Shown: one piece after another, positions 1 through 6,876 of the stretch
Position numbering within the stretch: the first letter of the stretch is position 1
Layout: each line of letters opens with the position of its first letter
Assembly (NCBI GenBank): GCA_964369445.1
Contig: CAYJFU010000069.1
Span: 1-10,010 of the forward strand
Source of the DNA: CAYJBH01 sp964369445
GTDB lineage: Bacteria; Bacillota; Clostridia; Oscillospirales; Ruminococcaceae
DNA: 10,010 nucleotides
Direction of reading: 5' to 3'
Notes under the pieces: generated by a model
Databases searched by the model: none
The model's input: only the letters and a program-made list of their open reading frames with translations
What the model was told of the DNA's origin: nothing
Program-made: the position numbers and the translations under genes

Positions 1-1
1 A

Positions 2-46
2 ACGAACAGTGCCGGTTGGGAAACCACCATCGGAGTTAATCCGTAA
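2..46 (+). CDS. C-terminal end of an upstream gene (possible pilin; frame uncertain)
   Basis: Only a tail is visible. Reading from base 2 gives TNSAGWETTIGVNP and then TAA at 44-46. The codons (AGT GCC GGT, ACC ACC ATC) match the habits of the pilus genes downstream, and the Ser/Thr/Gly/Asn-rich content would suit the C-terminus of a pilin. A second open frame starts at base 3 and runs 36 codons to TAG at 111-113. It is longer, but it uses codons that are less common here (CGA, CCA, GGG) and its stop lies inside a perfect hairpin arm. I favour the first frame slightly. The product cannot be named from this fragment. Confidence 0.35.
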   Translation, partial: TNSAGWETTIGVNP

Positions 47-50
47 CAAT

Positions 51-56
51 TATAAT
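51..56 (+). promoter_or_regulatory. Candidate -10 box upstream of pilD
   Basis: A perfect TATAAT lies just after the likely upstream stop at 46. No acceptable TTGACA-like element lies 16-18 bases before it and there is no TG extension, so the support is a single hexamer. If real, the transcript would begin near 63, and the 84-119 hairpin would sit in the 5' leader of pilD. Confidence 0.2.
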
Positions 57-83
57 GAGTGGCTAAAACGTTATTCGGCTTAT

Positions 84-119
84 CCGAATCTACTCACCGA
101 CGGTGGCGAGTAGATTCGG
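84..119 (+). repeat. Perfect 12-bp inverted repeat (RNA hairpin)
   Basis: The arms CCGAATCTACTC (84-95) and GAGTAGATTCGG (108-119) are perfect reverse complements around a 12-base loop, which itself contains ACC/GGT complementarity. No T-run follows, so it is not a standard intrinsic terminator. It could be a transcript-stabilising or processing hairpin between the upstream gene and pilD, a leader structure, or a factor-binding palindrome. The arms are seen directly; the function is unknown. Confidence 0.6.
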
Positions 120-176
120 GAGCACTTGCAAAAGGCCGCTTTACCATCCAACTTCCCTAAAGGATAGTTAACTAAC

Positions 177-938
177 GTGCACATTATAGAAATATTAATG
201 TACCTCTATGTAGCACTTTTCGGACTTGTAGTCGGGAGCTTTTGCAACGTCTGTATACTGCGCATACCTGCCGGTGAAAGCGTTGTGACGACCCCCTCCC
301 ACTGTCCTCGGTGCGACAGGCGTCTGCGTCCGTGGGAATTGTTTCCGCTGTTCAGCTTTTTGCTGTTGCACGGAAAATGCCACGGGTGCAAAGCGCCTAT
401 ATCTCCGCAGTACCCATTAATCGAAGCGGCAAATGCCCTGTTTTGGGTTATCGCGTTTGCGCGTTTTGGGCTTTCGGCAGATGGTGTGCTTGCCGCGCTT
501 TTGTGCTCGGCGTTACTGGTGCTATGGGTTATGGACGCTCGCACACAGTTTATACCGCCACTGACGTCAATATTTTTTGGCTGTCTTGGTGTTTTAATGC
601 TTTTATTCAACCTCAGCGATTGGCAAAGCCATCTGCTTGGTTTTGTTACGGTTGCCGGACTGCTGCTTTTACTGCTGATAGTATCCGGTGGCAAGGCTAT
701 CGGTGGCGGCGATGTAAAACTCATGGCCGGATGCGGACTGTTTTTGGGTTTTGCGCACATACTGCTCGCGTTTATACTTGCGTGTGTTCTGGGTGCGGTG
801 ATACATGTCATCCGCATGAAGTTTTTCGGGGCCGGACGCACCCTTGCAATGGGACCTTATCTTGCCGGGGGTGTTGCTATCAGCCTTTTTGCCGGCGATG
901 CCATACTGCAAATGTATCTGGGACTATTTGCAATTTAA
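177..938 (+). CDS. pilD: Type IV prepilin peptidase / N-methyltransferase PilD
   Basis: This is an integral membrane aspartyl protease that removes the short positively charged leader of prepilins after Gly(-1) and, in this family, methylates the new N-terminus. At 253 residues it has normal length. An N-terminal GSFCNVCILRIP segment (20-31) matches the conserved GSFLNV-type motif. Two CxxC pairs follow (C43/C46 and C68/C71), typical of the zinc-binding cytoplasmic domain. The two catalytic aspartates are expected at D120 (MDARTQFIP) and D179 (GGGDVKLM). Several hydrophobic segments follow, and the protein ends in the usual GPYLAGG region. The start is GTG at 177, with AAAGGA at 159-164; the in-frame ATG at 198 has no ribosome binding site. 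It lies directly upstream of pilMN and serves the prepilins encoded downstream. Confidence 0.93.
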   Translation: MHIIEILMYLYVALFGLVVGSFCNVCILRIPAGESVVTTPSHCPRCDRRLRPWELFPLFSFLLLHGKCHGCKAPISPQYPLIEAANALFWVIAFARFGLSADGVLAALLCSALLVLWVMDARTQFIPPLTSIFFGCLGVLMLLFNLSDWQSHLLGFVTVAGLLLLLLIVSGGKAIGGGDVKLMAGCGLFLGFAHILLAFILACVLGAVIHVIRMKFFGAGRTLAMGPYLAGGVAISLFAGDAILQMYLGLFAI

Positions 939-949
939 CACAAAATCAC

Positions 950-976
950 ATGTCGTTTTTATAGAATAAGCGACAT
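950..976 (+). repeat. Hairpin between pilD and pilMN
   Basis: ATGTCGTTT (950-958) pairs with AAGCGACAT (968-976) over 9 bp with one G-U pair and a 9-base loop. No T-run follows, so termination is unlikely. It lies just before an AAAGGA sequence (979-984) and may affect mRNA stability or the relative expression of pilD and pilMN. A TAGAAT hexamer at 962-967 in its loop resembles a -10 box but lacks a -35 partner. Confidence 0.4.
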
Positions 977-993
977 TTAAAGGATAAATTCCA

Positions 994-1020
994 ATGTTTA
1001 CTAATACAAAATTCGTTTAA
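994..1020 (+). CDS. Possible 8-codon leader peptide ahead of pilMN
   Basis: ATG at 994 opens MFTNTKFV and stops with TAA at 1018-1020. An AAAGGA ribosome-binding-type sequence lies at 979-984, 9 bases before the ATG, much like the one before pilD. The pilMN ribosome binding site starts 4 bases after the stop. The peptide has no run of a single regulatory amino acid and no obvious attenuator, so it may be chance. I list it because a good ribosome binding site and a tiny ORF sit directly before the main gene. Confidence 0.2.
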   Translation: MFTNTKFV

Positions 1021-1037
1021 TACAGGAGCAAACAAAC

Positions 1038-2676
1038 ATGGCAAAACAACTGGTTGTAGAGATAGGAGCAAGACTTGCACGTGTGTGCGTGTGTAGTACC
1101 AAGCGCTCTTCGCTGTTAGACATTGAAAAGAGCTTTTTCTTTTCCACCCCCGATGAGTGTTTTGCCGACGGCATGGTGGTACAGCCGGATGTTTTAGCTT
1201 CAGCTCTGCTTGAGCAGATGTCCCTCAATGGCGTCTCTGGTGTGAATGAAGTAACATTTGTTGTAGCCTCGCCAAAGATAGTTATGAGAACGGTCACGAT
1301 ACCACCTGTCAAAAAAAGGCTCGTTGGCGGCATTATAGCGGCAAATGCCACCGAGTATTTCCCCATTGACCTCACAAGTTACGTGGTTAATCACAGGATT
1401 GTCGAGGAAATAAAGGGCGAAACACCCGGCTATCGCGTGCTTGTGACCGCTACGCCAAAACAGGTGCTGAGCGGCTATGAAAAGCTCGCTGAAAATGCAA
1501 GGCTCAACCTTGTTGACATCGACCACAACGCAAACAGCCAGTATCAACTTTTCAGGCGACTGAAAACGACCGGCAACACCCTGTTTTTGAACGTGGGCAC
1601 GCGACAGACACTTGCGACATTTATGTCCGATTCTGTGCTTGTGGCACAGCGCACGATACCTGCCGGCGGCGACGAGGTTATAAACGCCGTCATGCAGATA
1701 AACGGACTTGAAGAGGACTCCGTCAGCGAGGCGATAAGGCTTTCCTGCGATCGCGAGTGGGTGAAACAAAACCTGCCCCCCGAGCGCTTCGAGCTTATTG
1801 TGTCGCGCCTTATAAGCGGCATCGACCGCGCCGCCGACTTTGTAAAGTCCTCCAGCAAAATTGATGAAATAGACAGCATCGTCCTGTGCGGCAACTGTGC
1901 TGAAATTGCATACCTGNNNNNNNNNNTTTTCACGCGGTATGCACGCCGAGGCCATAAATATATCAAAACTTCCCGAACTGCACAAGGTTGTCACCGGCGA
2001 AAAGCTGTCGTTTTTTATCGGTTGCGCCGCCGGTTTAATCGAACCGCTTGAGCTTTTGGATAAGACCTCCGCAAAGTACAAAAACGCCGTCACTTCGTCC
2101 GGCAACGCACGTTCCGGAATCGGTATAGGTATTGCCACACTTGTCGTGTGTATCGTTGCAAGTGTCGGTTTTAGCGGTTATGCCGCCTTTAACTACTTTA
2201 GTGCTGAGGCAGAGCTTGCAAGTTTAAACGCACAAATAGAACAGCTTCGACCAGTTGAAGAGGTATATAATGTGTATGTAGCTTACAACAGTGCAAAGGA
2301 AAATATTGAAATTTTAAACGGCTACAGCACCAACCACAATGCCGGCATCCCTGCATTTTTAGAGGAACTTGAAGATAAAATGCCCTCAAGTTTACTGCTT
2401 CTTTCTGCCAGCTGTGACAACTTTGGTGTCAACATGATGATAAATACCGCAACGATGGCGGATGCCGCTGTTGTGCTGTCGGAACTTCGCAAATTTGAGA
2501 CGATACAGCAACTGACGGTATCGGCAATTGCCGAGGAGACCAACGAGCTGGGCGTCACAACAACAGCGTTTAGCGTGACCTGCCTCTATGACCTACCCGA
2601 GGAACCTGCCGCGCTGGAAGAAGTGCCGCTTGAGGAAGGCGAAGCTCTTTTAGAGGATGAAGAGCTTTTGACTTAA
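1038..2676 (+). CDS. pilMN: PilM-PilN fusion protein, interrupted by an assembly gap
   Basis: The first 293 residues (1038-1916) form a PilM-like actin-fold domain: a phosphate-1 strand VVEIGARLARV (6-16), a phosphate-2 region LFLNVGTRQT followed by IPAGGDEV, and an adenosine-type loop IVLCGNCAEI (281-290). After the gap the frame resumes at 1927 with 249 residues. It finishes PilM (IGCAAGLIEPLELL), enters a linker, then a membrane span (IGIATLVVCIVASVGFSGYA region), a short coiled coil and a PilN-type domain (IPAFLEELEDKMPSSLLLLS). It ends in a Glu-rich tail. PilM normally binds the N-terminus of PilN in the cytoplasm; here the two are one chain, as in C. difficile PilMN. The start is ATG 1038 with AGGAG at 1024-1028. 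The true gap must be a multiple of three bases for the frames to join, so 10 N is a placeholder. The usual Asp residues of both phosphate motifs are E8 and N185 here. Confidence 0.85.
1917..1926. other. Assembly gap (10 N) inside pilMN
   Basis: Ten Ns fall after a complete codon (CTG, 1914-1916) and before a complete codon (TTT, 1927). Both flanks read well as PilM but in frames that disagree by one base, so the gap size is arbitrary. By comparison with PilM proteins only a few residues seem to be missing between the GNCAEIAYL motif and FSRGMHAEAI. Confidence 0.95.
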
Positions 2677-2732
2677 AATGTTTTTGATGGCTAAGTTTGA
2701 CGGATATATTTATGTTAAATTAGGAGATTTTT

Positions 2733-3437
2733 ATGGGTAGCGGTTCTTCGCAGAGTAAGATATTACTGTTAACACTGTTTGGTGTACTGCTGTTTGTACT
2801 GGTTTTTATGTTTGTTTTTACCCCTCTTCAGGAGCAGGCGGCAAATCTGCAATCGGAAATAACAGTTGCACAGTCTGACCTTTTGCTTTTGCAGGAGCAT
2901 GAGGCAAACCTGCCGACATACGAAAAACAAACCGAGGCAAACAGGGTATATGTTGCTGAACAGATAAAGCAGTACCCTTACGATGTTCTTGAAGAGGACA
3001 GCATTGTATGGCTTTTGGACTTTGAAGAAAGTAACACGGTTAACATCGAGACGCTTTCTTTTTCGGAAAATGTGCCATTCTTGCAATTTTCCGGCATCGG
3101 AACCGTTGATGGTGTCGAGCAGATTGTCGACATGCAGGCTTACAGCACTACGCTTGCGTTTTCCGGCGAGTTTTCCTATGATCAAATAAAACAAGCGATA
3201 AACTACATTTATGACACACCTCACGCAACGGCGGTGGACAGTGTCACCGTTTCTTACGACGCAACGACGGCAAAACTGCTGTCAAACTTTACGCTTAGCA
3301 AATATCTGGTGCAGTATCCCGGCGGTGTTTATGTTCCGCTACAGATGCCGCAGGTGCCTATAGGTGTCGATGCGCTTTTCGGCACGACAGACGGTGTGTC
3401 TGAAGAGGTCGATGAGCAACAAGAGGAAGAGGGTTAA
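2733..3437 (+). CDS. pilO: Type IV pilus inner-membrane alignment protein PilO
   Basis: PilO pairs with PilN to form the membrane alignment complex that links the motor platform to the pilus. The 234-residue protein has a short cytoplasmic N-terminus, one membrane span at about 9-30, a coiled coil at about 31-80 (many Gln/Glu/Leu), and a C-terminal alpha/beta domain including LAFSGEFSYDQIKQAINYI (141-159), the typical PilO ferredoxin-like segment. Length and topology fit PilO; assignment rests on this architecture plus its place directly after pilMN. The start is ATG 2733 with AGGAG at 2722-2726. It ends in an acidic tail (EEVDEQQEEEG) whose GAG/GAA codons also supply the purine-rich ribosome binding site of the next gene. 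Its TAA shares its last base with the following ATG (TAATG), indicating translational coupling. Confidence 0.82.
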   Translation: MGSGSSQSKILLLTLFGVLLFVLVFMFVFTPLQEQAANLQSEITVAQSDLLLLQEHEANLPTYEKQTEANRVYVAEQIKQYPYDVLEEDSIVWLLDFEESNTVNIETLSFSENVPFLQFSGIGTVDGVEQIVDMQAYSTTLAFSGEFSYDQIKQAINYIYDTPHATAVDSVTVSYDATTAKLLSNFTLSKYLVQYPGGVYVPLQMPQVPIGVDALFGTTDGVSEEVDEQQEEEG

Positions 3438-4696
3438 TGGGCAAAAACAGCCACAATAATAACGGCTTTACACTTGTAGAGCTTATGATTAGTGTTGTTG
3501 TGCTTGCACTGATAACAGTACCACTCAGCTCGCTGTTTTTTTCCTCTTCTGAGCTTACACAGCGCAGTGCGGAAATAGGAGATGTTACGCTTATCGTCGA
3601 AAATGTCGCAGAGCAGGTTGAGGCGCAGGACTTTGACGCTTGGTTTGCAGGCTCTCCCTTTGTCCCGCTTACATTGCACAGCAATACCACACCTATCGTG
3701 GGCACATTTGTTGAGGAGGATACCTCCACCGCCGGCGTGACGGACTATATCCCCACAAGCAGTGCACCGCTTGCGACGGATGCGTCGTACAGTATGCATT
3801 TCAGCAACCTTGCCGGTGGCTATTACAGCTATGATGTTGTGGTAAGTATCGATCCCGGTGATGATACCACCGCTTACGGTAAATTTAACGATATGGAGTT
3901 TTTTAGCGCCACACCGTTGCAGTATGTGTCCACACAACCGCTGAACGAGGCGCAAAACCCCGATGCCATCTCCACAACCGCATTTTTGTCGGCGGCGCAA
4001 AACAACGGTTATGACATCACAAATGTCGATGCGTTTATGGCACGCGTCCGTGTCGACCGCACTGTAACGACATCCGTTAATTTAAAGGACGATGCCGGTG
4101 TGCAGACGGTGCACGCCGCAACAAGCTACAGCTATGTGTACACATTCCCGTCGGCCGCCGCAGGTGAATCGTTGACCGCCGGTGTTGTGGGCACTACATT
4201 TGCATGGCCGGGTGTCGGCGACACCGCCTCCGTCGCCATGACCCCAAACGAAGGTGTACCGATACAGGAGTTTATCGACAATCCGCCGAAACTCTACGTT
4301 TTTATGTACCCCTTTTATGCACCTGTAGGTAGCCAAAACCATTTTGTGCTGGAAAATCCCGACAACCTTGTGTTTGACTATGTGCTTGTAAAACAGCAGC
4401 ACAGCACCGTCACCACCGCACAGGAGTCAAGTTTCAGTGCCACCGTTGACATTCAAAGCCCCGACCTCATTGATGTCCAAAGCAACCTATCACAACCTTT
4501 TGTGCTGACAAACGATCTGCCAAACGTTACGTTTACCCATAATTCGACAGCGTTTACACCGCTTACGCTGGAGCCGACTTCAAAAAGCAACAAGATTTAC
4601 AACGTCTTTATAGAGGTTTTTTCACGCGATGCCCTCGGCAACAGCGATTACAGCGAGGGACCTGTTTACACATTCAGTACTACAAAATTAGCATAA
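3437..4696 (+). CDS. Large PilV/GspI-like minor prepilin
   Basis: The N-terminus is a class III prepilin signal: a hydrophilic leader MGKNSHNNNG, a cleavage site after G10, then FTLVELMISVVVLALI with Glu at +5. It is therefore a PilD substrate that is held in the membrane and assembled into the fibre. After the N-terminal helix, the pattern TLIVENVAEQVEAQDFDAW resembles the PilV/GspI class, whose helix carries an LAxxxxExxR-like stretch. At 419 residues it is far longer than a typical minor pilin (about 130-200). The extra C-terminal part (about 280-419) is rich in beta-strand patterns and ends in YNVFIEVFSRD plus a Thr/Ser-rich strand, suggesting an added Ig-like or fibronectin-like domain; this is inference. 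ATG 3437 overlaps the pilO stop. Its position after pilO parallels pilV in C. difficile. The class assignment is less certain than its being a prepilin. Confidence 0.75.
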   Translation: MGKNSHNNNGFTLVELMISVVVLALITVPLSSLFFSSSELTQRSAEIGDVTLIVENVAEQVEAQDFDAWFAGSPFVPLTLHSNTTPIVGTFVEEDTSTAGVTDYIPTSSAPLATDASYSMHFSNLAGGYYSYDVVVSIDPGDDTTAYGKFNDMEFFSATPLQYVSTQPLNEAQNPDAISTTAFLSAAQNNGYDITNVDAFMARVRVDRTVTTSVNLKDDAGVQTVHAATSYSYVYTFPSAAAGESLTAGVVGTTFAWPGVGDTASVAMTPNEGVPIQEFIDNPPKLYVFMYPFYAPVGSQNHFVLENPDNLVFDYVLVKQQHSTVTTAQESSFSATVDIQSPDLIDVQSNLSQPFVLTNDLPNVTFTHNSTAFTPLTLEPTSKSNKIYNVFIEVFSRDALGNSDYSEGPVYTFSTTKLA

Positions 4697-4712
4697 ATCG
4701 AGAGGATACGAC

Positions 4713-6875
4713 ATGCAAAACAGAATAAAAGGTGCCGTTTCCTCTTTAAAGGATAATCGCGGTGCCGGCATAATAACGGTACTGCTCGCGATGTTTTTTG
4801 TCACGACGCTGGGTTCCGCAATACTTTACATGGCATACACCGGTTTGCTCATACGCTCTACCGAGGAGCGCGGTGTGCGCAACTTTTACGACACCGCCGA
4901 ACTTATGGACGAGTTGCAGGCAGGTTTTTACACCGTTGCCTCGGACAGCGCAGGTATAGCCTACAACGAGGCGCTAATTCGCTTTAGTGAGGATAGCGCT
5001 TCTTTCAGCACTCAGTACTCGGCGGCGGTTCTGGACTGGGTGTCTGCGTCATCACAACCGCTTGCCATATCCGGCGGTACAAACACCTACTACTACGATA
5101 CCCGTGTACTGTCGGAGCTGTTGTTGCACGGCGGTGTACCGCGTGAGGACATCTACATTGTCGGTGTCGACGATCCGGCTGAGGAAATACGCCCCATACA
5201 CCTCAGCGGCAATGTGACAACACCACCGGCCGGACTTAGCACCATTTACGGCAACATGGGTACCATCGCCTACGACGATGAAAGCATAACATTTGAGGGT
5301 ATCAGCATAAATTACACCAACCCGACAAGTGGCATAAGCACCACCGTAACCGCTGACATAGAGCTTAGCATACCCGATTATACCAGTGGCGTTCCGGGTG
5401 GTGCAAGCTACGATTTTTCAGATATATTCGGCTATGCCGCCATTGCAAAAGGTGACATAACCTTTGCTTCCGGCGCGACATTTGACGGCAGTCTTTACGC
5501 GGACAACATCATTTTACAGGGCACAGGCAATACCGTCATCGACGAGACGGTGATAACCGCAAACGAACTGGAAGTGCCGCTCGGACACACCGTGACGGTG
5601 CAGGCAAACGGACAGCTGTGGGCGCAGGGTATCGACCTGTCCGGCACAAGCTCAACGCTCAATGTTATGCGCGACGGCGCTGTATATGTGCAAAATGACA
5701 TCGCGCTAAACGGTACCGGCTCGGTGCTGAATGTTACCGGCAGTATCTACGGTTTCGGCGACAGCATCGACACCCCGACACAGAGTAGTGCCATCGTTAT
5801 AAACGGTCTTGACACCACGGTGGAGCTGTCCAACATACAGCGACTCATGCTCGCCGGACACAGCTTTATATTAGAACCGCGCACCGATGATGTTATCGGC
5901 GGAATTTTAATGGGCGAATCCATCTCCGCCGCACCCAATCAGCTTGCGTACCTTGCCCCTACAAGCATACTGAACAACATTGATAGCAACCCATTGCTTC
6001 TGTCTGCCGGCGAGGCTGTGCCGTCATTTACGCCGCCCGGCAACACGCAACTCTTCCCCGACGGCAGTACACTGGACACGTTTGGTGCTACCGTTCAAAC
6101 GATGGTCTATCCCCTGCCCAGCACACCGGCAACACAGGCGGTCTACTACTTTTTGACCTTTGCGACACCGCAGGGTGCCAACGACTATTTCAGCCGTTAT
6201 TTCAGCTTTAACAGTGCGGAAATTTCCTCGTATCTCGATGCGTACACCGCACTTTACAACGTAACAAATGACCCTGAAACAGCAGGTAACACCCTTATCA
6301 CCGATGGCGCAGGCGGCTATGTGTTACCGTCTGTCAACCCCCTTTCCGCAGTCGAGGCGGATGGACTTGAAAGTCTGTACAGCAGTCTTGGCACTACGCT
6401 GTCCGGCGTGCATGAAGCCGGCAGTACACCTTATGATTATCTTGTATCGCAGGATGGAATTGTTAATTTTGGAAGGCTATTTGCTCCCCAACCGGCTCCC
6501 ACATGGCCATCGGCTTTTTTAAATTTAAATAAGGACTTTGTCGGTTACTTTACACCTACCGATATTACATTGACACCCGGTTCATTCTATGCCAATGCCG
6601 ATTTTATCATATCTACAGCAAACGTACAGGTCAATGCTGACTTTGACGGCCTAATTATCTGTGCTGGCGATATAACTGTAGGCCCCGGTGGAAAACTTAC
6701 CGGTGACAGCACAAAGACGAGGTCGGCAATAGATGCAGAATATGGTACACATCCCTACTCAATGGCTGATTTTTTAACCGGCTCAAGCTTTAATTCCTTT
6801 GACGCGCTTGTCAGCAATGAGGGACTGCAAGATATTACGGATTATGTCGGCTATTCATATTGGGAAAAAACATAA
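4713..6875 (+). CDS. PilX/GspK-like minor pilin with a beta-solenoid body
   Basis: The start is ATG 4713 with AGAGG at 4701-4705, 16 bases after the previous stop. The 720-residue product has a basic leader, RGAGIITVLLAMFFVTTLG (16-34) as the hydrophobic helix, and a probable cleavage after G17. It lacks the +5 Glu, as GspK and PilX subunits do. It then has the polar stretch STEERGVRNFYDTAELMD, typical of PilX N-termini. From about 240 to 380 it shows short glycine-punctuated strands (GDITFASGATFDGSLYADN; GIDLSGTSSTLNV; DIALNGTGSVLNV), suggesting a right-handed beta-solenoid like that of bactofilins. A second such block lies near the C-terminus (DGLIICAGDITVGPGGKL, 645-662). It is much longer than proteobacterial PilX (about 200) and longer than GspK (about 300-350). 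The likely role is a tip-complex subunit. The last 440 bases or so are clearly more AT-rich than the rest of the gene. Confidence 0.75.
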   Translation: MQNRIKGAVSSLKDNRGAGIITVLLAMFFVTTLGSAILYMAYTGLLIRSTEERGVRNFYDTAELMDELQAGFYTVASDSAGIAYNEALIRFSEDSASFSTQYSAAVLDWVSASSQPLAISGGTNTYYYDTRVLSELLLHGGVPREDIYIVGVDDPAEEIRPIHLSGNVTTPPAGLSTIYGNMGTIAYDDESITFEGISINYTNPTSGISTTVTADIELSIPDYTSGVPGGASYDFSDIFGYAAIAKGDITFASGATFDGSLYADNIILQGTGNTVIDETVITANELEVPLGHTVTVQANGQLWAQGIDLSGTSSTLNVMRDGAVYVQNDIALNGTGSVLNVTGSIYGFGDSIDTPTQSSAIVINGLDTTVELSNIQRLMLAGHSFILEPRTDDVIGGILMGESISAAPNQLAYLAPTSILNNIDSNPLLLSAGEAVPSFTPPGNTQLFPDGSTLDTFGATVQTMVYPLPSTPATQAVYYFLTFATPQGANDYFSRYFSFNSAEISSYLDAYTALYNVTNDPETAGNTLITDGAGGYVLPSVNPLSAVEADGLESLYSSLGTTLSGVHEAGSTPYDYLVSQDGIVNFGRLFAPQPAPTWPSAFLNLNKDFVGYFTPTDITLTPGSFYANADFIISTANVQVNADFDGLIICAGDITVGPGGKLTGDSTKTRSAIDAEYGTHPYSMADFLTGSSFNSFDALVSNEGLQDITDYVGYSYWEKT

Positions 6876-6876
6876 C

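Noticed and set aside
206..964. Overlapping open frames on both strands across pilD (206-841 minus, 311-964 plus)
   Set aside because: PilD has all its catalytic and zinc motifs in one frame. The others show no motifs and no ribosome binding sites.
1200..2138. Long open frame on the minus strand opposite pilMN
   Set aside because: It reads through the N gap, is opposite a well-supported gene, and has no recognisable protein features. It is a shadow of the coding strand.
2678..2740. 20-codon ORF between pilMN and pilO
   Set aside because: No ribosome binding site, and it contains the pilO ribosome binding site and overlaps the pilO start. Likely chance.
3434..4000. 188-codon minus-strand frame opposite the PilV-like gene
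   Set aside because: Cys/Arg-rich composition typical of antisense reading; opposite a clear prepilin gene.
4713..6875. Considered whether the large PilX/K-like protein is a free bactofilin or an autotransporter
   Set aside because: It has a pilin-type N-terminal helix with a Gly cleavage site and the typical PilX polar stretch, no beta-barrel end, and sits among prepilin genes.
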